This document shows, piece by piece, positions 10,962 to 22,436 of a stretch of 64,000 nucleotides of DNA (positions are counted from its first letter, which is position 1; each line of letters starts with the position of its first letter). A program made the translations under genes and the position numbers. The stretch is from Lactarius indigo (lineage: Eukaryota; Basidiomycota; Agaricomycetes; Russulales; Russulaceae), in assembly GCA_025766275.1 (NCBI GenBank), contig JAFKAC010000010.1:372001-436000 (forward strand). The letters are read 5' to 3'. The notes beneath the pieces are model-generated. The model ran no database searches, was not told the origin of the DNA, and saw only the letters and a list, made by a program, of their open reading frames with translations.

Positions 10962-11471
10962 TGTAACGTCATCACGATGTTAGCTCGACTTGAGCGCAAG
11001 ATGGCGATAACAACTTAGCGATAATCTTGGCTTGAAGACACGGAGGTCCAAGTCCTTGCCTCAGTGAATACACAAAGGTACACTGGCAAGCTTCTATTGT
11101 CTTAGTCACGAACGGAGTCGAATACTTAGAGATGAGATAACAAAGAGATAGGAGAGGAAACAAGTGACGATTCAAGAAGACCAAGATGGCGTATCTTGGT
11201 CTTTACAAGACAGTTTAAATACAAGTTGAGCAGGCTTTGAAGCGCTGCTATGAGTCACAGTAGGTATGCGTCCAACGTATCGCAGAAACACCGCACCACT
11301 AATACTACTAGTACCTGTACTAGTATTGAGTCATCAAGGTACCGCTCAGTCAGCTATCAGTCGTAATTGCCTATCGTACTGCCGTATCACCGTAGGTAAG
11401 TCTGCAACTAATATACCTTACCGCCGTAGTTGCAACCGGTACAGTAAGGGTCCATAGCCTCAATCGTGACA
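10962..11471 (-). repeat. G 3' LTR (left)
   Basis: 510 bases, begins TGTAACGTCATCACGATG and ends GTGACA on the plus strand. Next to it lies the purine-rich tract (11472-11484, minus strand) expected at a 3' LTR. Confidence 0.95.
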
Positions 11472-11511
11472 TCACCCCCTTTCCAGTGTGAGACTCCTGA
11501 CTCACCAAAAA

Positions 11512-14500
11512 TCTCTTGCCGGCCAGTCCTGTTGTTCGTCGGCAATGCGCTCTAGAGCCATAGCATGCTTCAGGCGGTAGATGGAGTCGCACCTATCATC
11601 CTGCGCACACTCGATCATGGCTCAGAGTTGGCTCACTCTGGCTCGAAGTAGGTCTAGCTCGTAGCTTGCCGTGCAGAAGCGCGTGACCTCAGCTGTGAGC
11701 GACTTGTCGTTGATGTGGTTGAGCGCGCGGTCAGTGACTCGATCCGCCTTGAAGATGATGAGGTCTTCGTGGGGGTACGTAGGGCGGAGTGCGGTGGATA
11801 TGTGGGGCTCAGCGTAGAAGGGCTTACCGTATATGTGTGGCGAGCCTGGTATTACCCCCAAAATTAGAGGGTCTGCCCCTCTGATGATCTGGACATGGGA
11901 CGTGTCCCTCTCTACTCCGTCGGGCCCGGTGATGGGGTATCGAATGTAATGGGGTCGTCGGTTCGCCCGGAACCCTTCAGGCGCAATGACATGTGCGGGA
12001 TCCTCGGCGGCAGTGAATGGACGGTGAACGGCGGTGCCAGGCACGCGCACACGTCCTCGATACATGGGGGAGCCGTCGGTGTAGACAAGCCATGGTGTGA
12101 TGCAGGAATTATCAGGGTCACGTTTCGTTCGAAGGAAGGGGTGTCTCACCGAGTAATAATCTTCATTGTCATGGCCAGCCTCAGCTGCCGCCATCGCTGC
12201 CATCGCTCGCGCATCTCCCTCAGTCGGGCCGCCGCTGAGCCGAGCTGCTCCTTCTGCCACACTGCCGCTACCCTCTTCCAACCCTCCAACTCGTACTCCA
12301 TCAGCGCTTGAACGCTGGTTGTTGCTCGGGAAAACTCCGCGAACGCCGATGAGGTCGTTGCTTGGGGGGATAGTGGCGATGGGTTCACACTCACCGCGAT
12401 TGTTTCGGAAGACGTGGGTGACTGCTCCCTCGTCGTCTGGGGTGGTTGTTGGATTGGGGAATCTTGTGACGACGTTGGCCCATTCTTGCGCGGTGATAGG
12501 CCCCTCTGCTGGCGCAAGAGATGCCCATGGGGTGAGCTGAGTGTTCGGGACTTCAGTGTCGTCATCCTCAGCCAGAAGGGCGTGGGCGTCTTGCATGAGG
12601 GAGTCGAGGAGCTGTGCTTGTGTGACATGTCGCAGTGGAGAGGTAGGCATATGAGTAATGGTAGCACGAAGGAAAAGGGGATGACTTTCTTCAGTTCTTG
12701 CGTTGCTCACTTTAACTGATCGTTCGTGGGCCTTCATTTCCTGATACAGGCGAAGTGCTTCCGGCACAAAGACGTCATTTTTGTCGACCCACTGATTTTC
12801 CGAGTCTGGGTACCCCTTCCATTTGATGAGGTACTGGAGGCGTTTCCCCCTTCTGAAATGCCGAGAGTCCCGAATGGCCTCGACCTCGTACTCCTCTTCC
12901 CCATCGACTAATTCTGGCGGCAGTCGTGTAAAATTTTCTCCATGAAAGGAAGTTTGCTTATAGGGTGTGAGAAGATCGATGTGAAACACTGGATGTATGC
13001 TCCACTGCGTGGGAAGTTCCAATCGATAATTGTAAGGCGACATCACCTGGATCACCCTAAAGGGTCCGTGGCGTCGCACCGCCAGTTTTGCCGTTGGCTG
13101 ATTGGTTCGCAGATGTTTCCCCTCGAGCCACACGAGGTCGTTGACGTGAAACTTGGGCATATCTTTGTTATGCACCCATGCTTCTTGTGCCTTCTTCATG
13201 AGGCGTTGGGCATTATCTCTGGCCTCCTTTAGCTGTGTCAGTCACGTGGTCACTTGGGGAATTGGGGAGGGCTTATCGGTCCAATCGGCTTGTGGGTCAT
13301 ATCCCATCAGAAGTTGGAACGGCGAGAGTTTGATGTGTTCATGAGGCCAATTGTTGTGTGCGAATTCGGCGATTGGCAGATAAGCGGTCCAGTTATCTTG
13401 CTGCTCATTCACCCAGAAGCGCAAGTACTGTTCCAGCCACTGATTAGTCCTTTCCGACTGACCATCGGTGCACGGATGATACGCCGTGGATATGTTTTGC
13501 TGAATTCCAAGGATGCGACATGCCTCTCGAGTGAATTTGGACGTGAAACGAGGATTGCGGTCGCTGATAACTTTACGTGGCAGTCTGTAACGTTTGAAGA
13601 CATGGTTGACGTACAGGACTGCCGTTTCTTCTGTGGTGATCTCCTCCTTGCATGGTATGAAGACCGAGGCTTTGCTGCAGTCGTGATCTGTGACTGTCAG
13701 TATGCTGTTGTATCCCTTCGATGCGGGCAATTTGGTAATAAAGTCCAATGCCACCGTTTGAAACGGAGTGGCTTCCAACATGGGTGTTATGGGGTGTAGT
13801 GCTGCTCGGATCGGCCTGGTATTGACCTTATTCCGTTGGCACTCCGCGCATCCTTGCACATATTCGTATACTTCTTTTCGCAGTCGTGGCCACCAGTAGT
13901 GTCGTTCCAAAATTCGTTGTGTCCTCGCGATACCTGGATGTCCATGCATGGGCAGGTCGTGGTGATCGTGTATTAGCGCACGTTGCGTAGACGTGGGTCC
14001 TGTGATCACGAACCTGCCGTCCTTATACCACTCTCCTTGTACCTTTTTCAGACCATGGGGATCCACCCACTGCTTGATGATCTCCACATCTTGCTGGTGT
14101 CGAGGTTGTAACAAATTCGGGTTGATAGTGAGTGTTCTTGCCACGTTGAGGGCCCTTACGAAGACTTCGGGTGGCAGGACAACAACTTCATTGTTATCCT
14201 CTACCCCTTGATCGTAGTCTGGCCTCCACGACAACGCATCAGCTCTTCCGTTGTTCTTCCCTTTGATGTGGTGAATCTCGAAGTCGTATTCAGAAAGTTC
14301 GAGTACTTCCCTGGCGACTCGTCGGCTAATTTTCTGTGGGGATTTCCAGTATTGCAGGTTGAGGTGGTCGGAATAGATTTTAATTTTGTGGGGGGCTCCC
14401 GCAAGTAACGGTCTCCAATTCCTGAGTGCCTTGACTATGGCTAGTAGCTCTAAGTCATAAATGTCGTAGTTTCGCTCTGCTTCTGAGAGCATTGCCGAAT

Positions 14501-16150
14501 AATATCCTATAGGGTGTCATTTTCCGTCAGACTTCTTCTGTAGTAGAACAGCTCCCACCGCGTATCCTGACACATCGACTTCTAGCTCAAACAGATCTTG
14601 AAGGACTGGGTGCGCTAGCACCGGTTCTTCCGTTACAAGGTGTTTCAAGGTTTTGAATGCCTTGTCTTCTTCATCCGTCCATCGCCATTCTTCATCTTTT
14701 CTTGTTAGTTTTGTAAGTGGTTTGGTGTGGTTTGTGAAGCCGTGAATGAAAAGTCTGTAAAAGTTACAGAAACCTAGGAAGGATCGGACGTCTTTGACCT
14801 TTGTTGGCGTTGGCCAGTCTTTGATTCCTTGAACTTTTACAGGGTCCATGCAAGTTACCCCCTTTTCAAGGATTACCCCCAGGTAATCCATGCGCGGTTG
14901 GTGGAAAAGGCATTTTTCCAACTTGAAGTACAGGTCGTGTTCCTCAGCGATGCACAAGACATCGCAAACCACGTCAATGTGGGCTGCCAAATTATGTTCA
15001 AAGTGAGTGGCGATACCGATGTCATCCATATAAACACGTATCGTTGTGCCCAAGTTGTTGTGTTTTGCAATTGTGTCCTGATAAATATGATTCATCATCA
15101 CTTGAAAGGTGGCAGGGGAGTTTGTGAGCCCGAAGAACATCACCGTCGGCTCGAAGAGGCCGAACTTGGTTTTGAAAGCGGCCTTTTCCTGATCGCCGTC
15201 ACAAATGCGGATGTTGTTATATCCCCAGCGGATGTCTAGCTTGGTGTAAATATGTGCATTGCTGAGGTCAAGGATGAGGTCTTGTATTAGTGGCAGCGGG
15301 TATTGATTTCGGACAGTATGAGAATTGATGACTCGGTAATCCTGTACTGGGCGTAGTTTTCCATCCTTCTTTTTGATAAAGAAGAAGGAGGATGCATACG
15401 GGGAGATAGAAGGGCGTAAGTATCCTTGTTTCAACTTCTCCTCCAAGAATTCCTTGAGTTCCCCTTCTTCTTTTTGCGTCATGGGGTATATCTTGCAGTC
15501 GATGGTGGCCAGCACGGATGGTTTGAACTCTATTGTGTGGTCCCATGGTCTTGCTAGAGGGAAATGATGTGAGGCTTGCTCATTGAAAAGCTTGTGGAAC
15601 ATTGCATATTCCGGGGGGAGCACGGCTGCGACCTGCTGTTGCTGTGCCTGTATCGCCAATTCTGTCGAGGTGGTGGCCCTAGCGAAAGTTTCTTCTTCAA
15701 ATTCTCACACGATGTCTTCCTTCTCGGCCACTATTAGGGCGTGAATGGTGGTGGCGGTGAGCAGTTCTTCGGTAGTCGCCAGTACTACTGGTTGCATTTC
15801 TGGGTGCATAGTGGCCATGGCCCAGCTAATCGTGGGTTCGAAGGCGCTCAGCCATGGATAGCCTAACACCATGTCTTTGCTCCCGAGATCGGTGACCAGG
15901 AACGTCATTTTTCTAACCTGTCCTCGTGTTTTCACTTCTAGGTTAACATAATGAGTGATTAACCCAGCTTTATTTTCCATATTGTCTATATTCCATATCT
16001 TGTGCGGTGTATCCAGCAGGTGTACCGGGATGCCTGCCCGGGCTGCCATGCTTGGTCGGATAAAGTTGTCGGTCGCTCTGGAGTCGACTAGTGCTTTTGT
16101 TTCAGTCGTTTGGTAATTCGTACGGACAGTTACTGGAATTCACAAAGATC
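11512..16150 (-). pseudogene. Chromovirus G pol
   Basis: Order on the minus strand: protease (about 16100-15705; active site DSRAT instead of DSGAT), reverse transcriptase (15659-14517; KLDIRWGYNN, YMDD), RNase H (about 14560-14250), integrase (HHCC finger HGHPGI...CAECQ; core DFITKLP, SDRNPRF, TDGQSERTNQWLEQYL), chromodomain (EEEYEVEAIRDS...LQYLIKWKGYP, about 12900-12735), then an unusual 370-residue C-terminal extension ending near 11512. In-frame stops at 15703-15705, 14517-14519, 13242-13244 and 11622-11624; the first three sit where relatives or context have CGA arginine. Two more TGA codons lie between gag and protease. Family knowledge: the chromodomain of such elements directs integration to particular chromatin. 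The order and frame make a once-functional polyprotein clear; it is not functional now. Confidence 0.92.
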
Positions 16151-16210
16151 AATAGCGCGTTGTCACAATTACAGAATTACATTGTAAAGCCCTCACCCAG
16201 ACTGACGGGT

Positions 16211-18299
16211 TCAGGTGTCCTGAAAACCCTCTTTTCCCCACAAATCTTGGAGTATGAGGTCTTTTACTTCGTCCGTGCTGTTGGCTACTTGTGTGAGCCA
16301 CTCCTTGGCCTGTTCTCCTGCCATTTTTGTTTGTGCCGCATTTATTTGTGGCATCGGCGTTACACTGGGCGCCGGTGACATATACCCTGGCAACAATGGT
16401 TCATATTGTGATACGGGCCTGTGAGGGTATCCCGTAGTTTTGGTCATTTGGCTGCTTGAAGGCGCGTTCTGCCATAGCCTCTGTGTGCGGGGATGGGGAC
16501 AATTTCGTGAGAGATGCCCCGGAGCGTTGCAATTGTAACACAATACATTCCTGAGGTCCCGTCTGCTTCCTCCCCTTCCTCTTCCCCATGCTCCTGGTCC
16601 TCCCCTAGGTGGGAAGGGTGGCTGCGATGATTGTGGCCATGTGTACGGTGGTTTGCCGTAGTCAATCTCTTCGGATCCTGCGAGCTGCACTTTTGCATGG
16701 TCCGCCGACGTGTCCATTGCCCATGGGTTGGTCTGTGGCAGGTTTTGCGGAAGCGTCCACCCCGTGTTACCACTCTGCTTCTTCGGCTGTGTCATCGTGT
16801 TTTTGTACTCGTTAAGCCTCGCCTTGAGGTGTATGTAGTTCTTTTGTCGTTTGAGGACTGCCCTCTTCCAGTCGTCGAACGTTATTGGGTTGTTGAACTG
16901 GAACGCGTTCTTAAACAGTTCCCTCGGCAATCCCGATGTGAAGAGGTCGATCGTTTGTGGTTCATTGAGGCGGTAGTGAGCTTTTTGTGCGAGCTGCTCA
17001 AAGTCGTTGACGTACTTATCAATATCCTCTCCCGTCATCTTGAACCCTTTTCTCAGTATTGCTTGGGCCTGTTCCCGCTCTAGTGTGTTCTCGAACCGCT
17101 GGCTAAAGCCGTCTGCTACCGCTTCCCATAACTCTCTTGTGTAGGGGCTGATTCCCCGTTGTATTTGCCTATTGAGCCAGTTGAGGAATGACAGCACCCA
17201 TTTGCTCACTGCTCCTCCCTTGATGTAGGAGAGGAACAGGAGGCATCTTCTGTAGTCGTTTCGCATAATTGGGGCGTCCAAATTCATCCCCCAGTAAATG
17301 TGCCACTGCGTCAGAAATTGATCCACTTTGAGTCTGTCTCCATCAAAAATAGAGGGTGGCTCGCCGGTTAGTTTCTCATTGTGATGTCCTCCTCCTCCGG
17401 CATCTCCTCCACCTCCTCCTCCACCTCCGCCTCCTCCACCTCCAGGTGGTCCTGCAGGTGGTCCTCGTGGTGGTTCAGTTCTTCGTATGTCGAAAGGGAC
17501 CCCTCCCCTGTTGGGTGGTGGTGGTGGGTCTCCACTAGGCCCTCCAATGCCAGGCGGCAGTTCCAGTGCGATGGGCCTCCCCGATGGCGGGTCTCCCCTG
17601 TCGGATCCTATTGCTCAAAATATTGCGGCATCGTCAGCCGTCATTTGTCTTCCGGTTTCTGGATTGATTGGCATGAGTATTTCTCTCGCCTCTGCTTGTA
17701 TTGCGCGTGACTCTTCAAGCGCGACCTCTTCCATTGCTTGTGTTATAGTTGCCATGATGGCTGGCAATTGGATGTGAATAGGCTCTGGCTCTGTAATGTG
17801 TGCGGACTCAGCTCGTTCGATAAGGAGATCTTGTATTGCTCCTCCGCTGCTCTCTGTTTGGTTCAGCTGTCATCCTTCGCTTTCTTCTTCGTCTCCTTCT
17901 TGGCTTTGATCAGTTTCTTCAGATACAGCTTCTCCGGTGGTATGCTCTTGTAACTGTCTGTCGATAGGGCCCCAATCTGCCCTACTATTGAGTTCTCGTG
18001 CGTCGATGTCGCAATGATATCTTGGTCCAGCTGGTCTGACGACGTCCCAGTGCGCGTCTATAGGGTTCCACGTAACTTCCATCCAACACAAGTGGTCGAA
18101 GTTGAACTCAACTGGTTGGAACCTGCTAGGTCCATTAAACTCCACGAAATATCCTGTCTCTTCCTGTCTGTCTCTCCAACTTGCCGCTCCTAGGAAGTGT
18201 GTCAGGATGTTACGATCTCCTCTTCTAGGGAGCGAATAGGGACGGAAGCTCGTCCACTGGTCTCTTGTTGTTACGGCCACGATGGTATCTTGGTCTTAA
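16211..18299 (-). pseudogene. Chromovirus G gag
   Basis: The frame opens right at the 5' LTR border with no ATG; GTG at 18278-18280 in the context ATCGTGGC is the likely start (see findings). N-terminal domain WTSFRPYSLPRRGD...THFLGAASWR...PVEFNFDHLCW. Then an acidic and glycine/proline-rich stretch, the capsid-like core (16800-17326; MDQFLTQWHIYWGMNLD), and a zinc knuckle CYNCNAPGHLSRNC near 16520. It ends GKEGFQDT-stop at 16211. A stop at 17870 and a TGA in AIF-AIGSD (CGA in relative I) interrupt it. The slip site GGGTTTT (16223-16229) precedes the stop and pol continues one base back. Confidence 0.88.
18287..18299 (-). other. G self-primer site
   Basis: The minus strand reads TTAAGACCAAGAT immediately inside the 5' LTR. 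AAGACCAAGAT is a perfect 11-base complement of ATCTTGGTCTT, which lies 35 bases past the TATA box in the same LTR (18515-18525). It is not complementary to the iMet anticodon arm. Confidence 0.8.
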
Positions 18300-18809
18300 T
18301 GTAACGTCGTCACGACGTTAGCTCGACTTGAGTGCAAGATGGTGATAACAACTTAGCGATAATCTTGGCTTGAAGACGTGGAGGTCCAAGTCCTTGCCTC
18401 AGTGAATACGCGAAGGTACACCGGCAAGCTTCTATTGTCTTAGTCACGAACGGAGTCGAATACTTAGAGATGAGATAACGAAGAGATAGGAGAGGAAACA
18501 AGTGACGATTCAAGAAGACCAAGATGGCGTATCTTGGTCTTTACAAGACAGTTTAAATACAAGTTGAGCAGGCTTTGAAGCGCTGCTATGAGTCACAGTA
18601 GGTATGCGTCCAATGTATCGCAGAAACACCGCACCACTAATACTACTAGTACCTGTACTAGTATTGAGTCATCAAGGTACCGCTCAGTCAGCTATCAGTC
18701 GTAATTGCCTATCGTACTGCCGTATCACCGTAGGTAAGTCCACAACTAATATACCTTACCGCCGTAGTTGCAACCGGTACAGTAAGGGTCCATAGCCTCA
18801 ATCGTGACA
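18300..18809 (-). repeat. G 5' LTR (right)
   Basis: 510 bases. Minus-strand TATA box GTATTTAAAC (18551-18560); predicted mRNA start ATCTTGGTCTTC (18514-18525), preceded by an inverted copy of itself with a 5-base gap. Confidence 0.95.
18514..18560 (-). promoter_or_regulatory. G LTR TATA box and predicted transcription start
   Basis: GTATTTAAAC (18551-18560) and ATCTTGGTCTTC (18514-18525) on the minus strand. Confidence 0.7.
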
Positions 18810-18814
18810 CTCCC

Positions 18815-19506
18815 TGTCCTTGTGTGTACACTCTACTTGTGTTACGGACTGGACTTGTTTTGACTTTACTTTAGTTTCTTACTTACACTTGTGTTCGCAG
18901 GAAAGTCTTTCCTTTCTTGGCTTTCCCTTTCTTGGACTTGCTGTGCACTAGGAGCCTTAAGATTCTCTCCTAGTGCAAAGTGAGACAATGAGACACTCAT
19001 TGTCCTTATAAGTCTTTATTACTACTATACTTGGGCTAAATGCACCCTGTTATGGCAGGTGTCTCACTTTTGTTAAAACTGAGACATGTCTCACTTGCCT
19101 TTTATATCCTTGTTTCTTCTCACACTTACTGCAGATAGCTGTGCACACTTTCTTCTTTTTCCCATGCCTGCTGCGGATTGCACCATTTGTTTGTTCTGCA
19201 CAAACAAACCTTTTTCTATATAAGTCGTGGCCCTAAGTAGCTTGTATCCTTAGACTCGACTTCTTTACCATCACAGTATACATTGTTTTCCCATTCCCTT
19301 GGGGTAACTCTCTCTGCTGAACTGCCGAACCTCTTGAACCCCCTTGAACTCCACTTGCATCCTGAGTATTGTGTCATACTCTGAGATCCTTGTTAACCAC
19401 TTAAACCTTGCCATTACCAGCTAAACCCTCACTCATTGACATAGAAAGACCAGACTTGCTCATGCTGAGCTGAACATTCCTACTGTAATGTTACAACTTG
19501 CCAACA
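18815..19506 (+). other. hAT leader and probable promoter
   Basis: About 690 bases between G and the transposase ATG. No gene. A TATA box CTATATAAGTCG lies near 19219. The segment has some LTR-like traits (TATA box, end CCAACA) but no target duplication was found, so I treat it as hAT sequence. Confidence 0.5.
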
Positions 19507-20118
19507 ATGTCTTCCAACTTCACCAAAAGTACGTGCAAGCGAAAGCCCACCAAATGTGTCATAGAAAATGGTGATCCCCTTCTCAAAAAACAAAAGAAGG
19601 CTACATCGACGACAACGACTACCACTGCTACTTCACCCACTGCAGATCCTAGCCCCCTCCCTGTGCCCAACCCCCCGTCGATGAAGGAGACAAGTCAGAT
19701 GACAACAACGCTGCATCGCAGAAGAAGACCAAGCCTGATGCGATTGACATATCAGATGATGACTCTGTGGAAGTGATTGAGGATGATGATGCTGAGCTTG
19801 GTAGTGTCGTGTTTGCTTTCGGGGTTCTGCTGCAAAGTACTGATTAGTTCACAGAATGGCTATCCAAAGAGTGGGACACACCAATTTACGTGTTCTTCAA
19901 GCCCACTCCAGCGATTGAGTATGTCAATCGCCAGAAGGCCCATGTATTTGAGTGTGCCGCTCGGAGTTGCCATTCCCGATTCATTCAGCGGTTCCTTGAC
20001 AAGGGGGATGCAAAGTCAACAAGTAATCTGTGCCGACATGCTAAAGCTTGCTGGGGCAAAGAGGCAGTGGCCGCCGCTGATGAGACAGGTGATGTGAAGA
20101 CTGCTCGTAAGGCCCTAG
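19507..20118 (+). pseudogene. hAT transposase, block 1 (N-terminus and BED finger)
   Basis: ATG at 19507-19509 opens a basic, Ser/Thr-rich N-terminus (KRKPTKC, KKQKKATS). A shift in the C-rich run near 19671 moves the frame: the continuing frame is acidic (DISDDDSVEVIEDDDAEL). A TAG near 19845 stands where glutamine is likely, just before FTEWLSKEWDTPIYVFFKP. Then a BED-type zinc finger with cysteines in FECAARSCHS and C/H ligands in NLCRHAKACWG. It breaks off in KAL at 20118 where solo LTR S2 is inserted and resumes at 20637 in frame. Family knowledge: the BED finger binds the element's ends. The two lesions mean the gene is dead. Confidence 0.88.
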
Positions 20119-20631
20119 TGTAACGCCGTCACGACGTTAGCTCGACTTGAGCTTGGTAGAGGCGGTAACAACTTAGCGGTAGCTTGAAGACGCGAAGGTC
20201 CAGGCGTAGACGGTAGTGAACACTCGAAGATGCACTTAACGAGTTGCGGTCTTGTACTGTTGATAGGAACGGGCTCCTTTCAGCCACTGGAGAGGAGAAG
20301 CGAAAGATAGAGAGAGAGGGAGATAGGAGAAACAAGTGACGATTCAAGAAGACCAAGATGGCGTATCTTGGTCTCCATACGACAGCTTAAATACAAGTTA
20401 AGCAGGCTTTCAAGCGCTGCTATGAGTCACAGTAAAGTAGCGTCCAACGTATCGCGTAAGTAACTCGAATCCTAATACTACTACTACTAGTATTAGTGGC
20501 ACAGTCCTCAGTCAGCAATCAACGCGCAATCTCCTATCGTACTCGCAATCGCCTATCGTAAGTCCGCAACTAATCTACCTTACCGCCGTAGTTGCAACCG
20601 GTACAGTAAGGGTCCGACTCAAAACGTAACA
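20119..20631 (-). mobile_element. Solo LTR S2 (A/G family) in the hAT gene
   Basis: 513 bases, TGTAACGCCGTCACGACG...AAACGTAACA. Target duplication CCTAG at 20114-20118 and 20632-20636. Same LTR family as A and G. TATA (20386-20393) and start core (20348-20359) are on the minus strand, 34 bases apart. Remnant of LTR-LTR recombination. Confidence 0.93.
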
Positions 20632-20636
20632 CCTAG

Positions 20637-21886
20637 GAAGAGATCAAAGCTTTAATGGGTCAATTACCTCGGCTTTTCAACATGTGGCCAAAGGAATTGT
20701 CACTTACAGTCACTGCCAACATACCAAGGTGGAGGCTCGGTATATCTTCTTTCCGGGCTTGGGGATGGGTGGATGAACTAAAGTGATATTAGCATTGAGT
20801 TCGTCCATTGGATTGCAGAGAGTAAGCGGCCATTCACGATTGTAAATGATCGCGGATTCCGTGCCCTCATGAAGACAGGGAGACCAGAATACTATATTCC
20901 ATCAGATAGGACCCTGTCGCACGATGTAAAAAATGCCTTCGTGCATGTTCGTGGGCAGATTGCTAACATGTTACAAGTAAGCAGAACTTACCAAGTGCAG
21001 ATTGTGTACTCACCTAAGACACCAGGAATACAATGGCAAACTCAGCTTTGCCACTGATGCATGGACCTCACCGAATCATATGGCATTTGTCGCCATTACC
21101 ATCCACTTTGAGCGTGATGGGAAGCCAGTGGCAATGCTCCTGGACATTGTCAATGTGCCGAAATCGCATACGGGTGTCAACCTTGCGCGCGCATTTGCCA
21201 AGGTTCTGAACAACTTCGGGATCAGTGACAAGGTCAGTACTTTTATTTAGAACAGTAAAATGTTATACTCATCTTATCAGGCAGATACTGAGCGTTACTG
21301 CAGACAACGCATCCAACAATGACACTATGATTGATCATCTTGGAGTACTCCTTGATGGCTTTCCTGGCTCTGCGAATCAAACAAGATGCTTCCTTCATAT
21401 ACTCAACATCACAGCAAAGTCTATCATCAAGCAATTTGACTTACTGAAAGCCACAAACAGCGAGGTGATGGACAAGGCAGCACAAGCACTTGCTGACCTA
21501 GCAGACGGGCTTGAGGAGGAGGACCAAGAGGAATACAATGCCCAAGAAGAGGGAGAAGATGATAATCCATCACTAGACAGGTGGACCAATATTCACGATG
21601 GTTTGTCAGAGGAGCAAAGGAATGAGATCAACTTGGGCGTGCAGCCAGTGTGGTCAATGTTGACTAAGGTAGTCACATGACCTTTTCCTGCTATTGTTTA
21701 CTCTACTAACTCAGAACGTAGCTCCACTGGTTTGCATATGCAGTGAAGAATTCAACAACCAAACTCCTCCCGCAGTGGTACACAACCCTGGCCTCTTGTC
21801 ATCTCCCTCATCGTATGATGCCTCGAGATGTCTCGACTTGGTGGAACTCGACATTTGATATGCTCAAGTTTGCACTTGATTTTCAC
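20637..21886 (+). pseudogene. hAT transposase, block 2 (first part of catalytic domain)
   Basis: Four spliceosomal introns can be placed because the protein becomes continuous when they are removed: 20740-20792, 20977-21025, 21233-21284 and 21669-21721 (53, 49, 52 and 53 bases, all GT...AG). Motifs: IEFVHWIAESKRPF, LMKTGRPEYYIPS, then LSFATDAWTSPNH with the first catalytic Asp, VTADNASNNDTM with the second, CFLHILNI (the C-X-H region), an acidic insert EEEDQEEYNAQEEGEDD, and WYTTLASCHLP. It breaks off in STFDMLKFALDFH at 21886 where chromovirus A is inserted. Family knowledge: hAT transposases use a DDE RNase-H-like core with an alpha-helical insertion. Confidence 0.92.
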
Positions 21887-22406
21887 TGTAACGTCATTAC
21901 GACGTTAGCTCGACTTGAGCTTTGGATTGGCGATAACAACTTAGTGAATAGTCACGACAACACGAAGGTCCTCGCTCTTGCCTCGGTGAACACTCAGAGG
22001 TGCACGGGCAAGTCCTTGTCTATAATCCTTTTGAAGGCGAGAAGCGGAAAAGACGTGAGAGAGGGAGAAAGAGAGAGAACACAAGTGACAATTCAAGAAG
22101 ACCAAGATGGCATATCTTGGTCTTCACGGGTCATCTTAAATACAAGTTGAGCAGGCTTTCAAGTGCTGCTATGAGTCACAGTAATGTAGCGTCCAACGTA
22201 TCACAGAAGTAGCTCAAACCCTAATACTACTAGTACCAGTACTAGTGGTGCGGTCATCAGTCAGCTATTGTACCCAATCTCCTATCGCCCTACTGTATCA
22301 CCAATCATAAAGGCCTAAGGCCACGAGTCTGTGACTAATTTACCTTACAGCTGTAGTCACCACCGGTACCATAAGGGTTCAGCATATCACAAGTTGAAAC
22401 GTAACA
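21887..22406 (-). repeat. A 3' LTR (left)
   Basis: 520 bases, TGTAACGTCATTACGACG...GAAACGTAACA. A pyrimidine-rich tract follows (22407-22420), which is the purine tract on the element strand. Confidence 0.95.
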
Positions 22407-22436
22407 TCACCCTCCTTTTAAGTGTGAGACCCTGAC

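Larger units (their letters stand above)
10962..18809 (-). mobile_element. Chromovirus G (Ty3/Gypsy)
   Basis: 7,848 bases, minus orientation. LTRs 10962-11471 and 18300-18809 (510 each, 13 transitions, no transversions by eye). Target duplication CTCCC at 10957-10961 and 18810-18814. Same family as A, I, J and S2. The coding region is complete but interrupted by point mutations, chiefly CGA to TGA. Confidence 0.95.

Noticed and set aside
12146..12667. 173-codon frame in the extension region of G
   Set aside because: Antiphase to the pol frame whose translation is conserved in A; a shadow.
18815..19506. Possible further solo LTR
   Set aside because: TATA box and CA end are present, but no 5-base duplication and no matching second copy were found; it also borders the hAT start codon directly.
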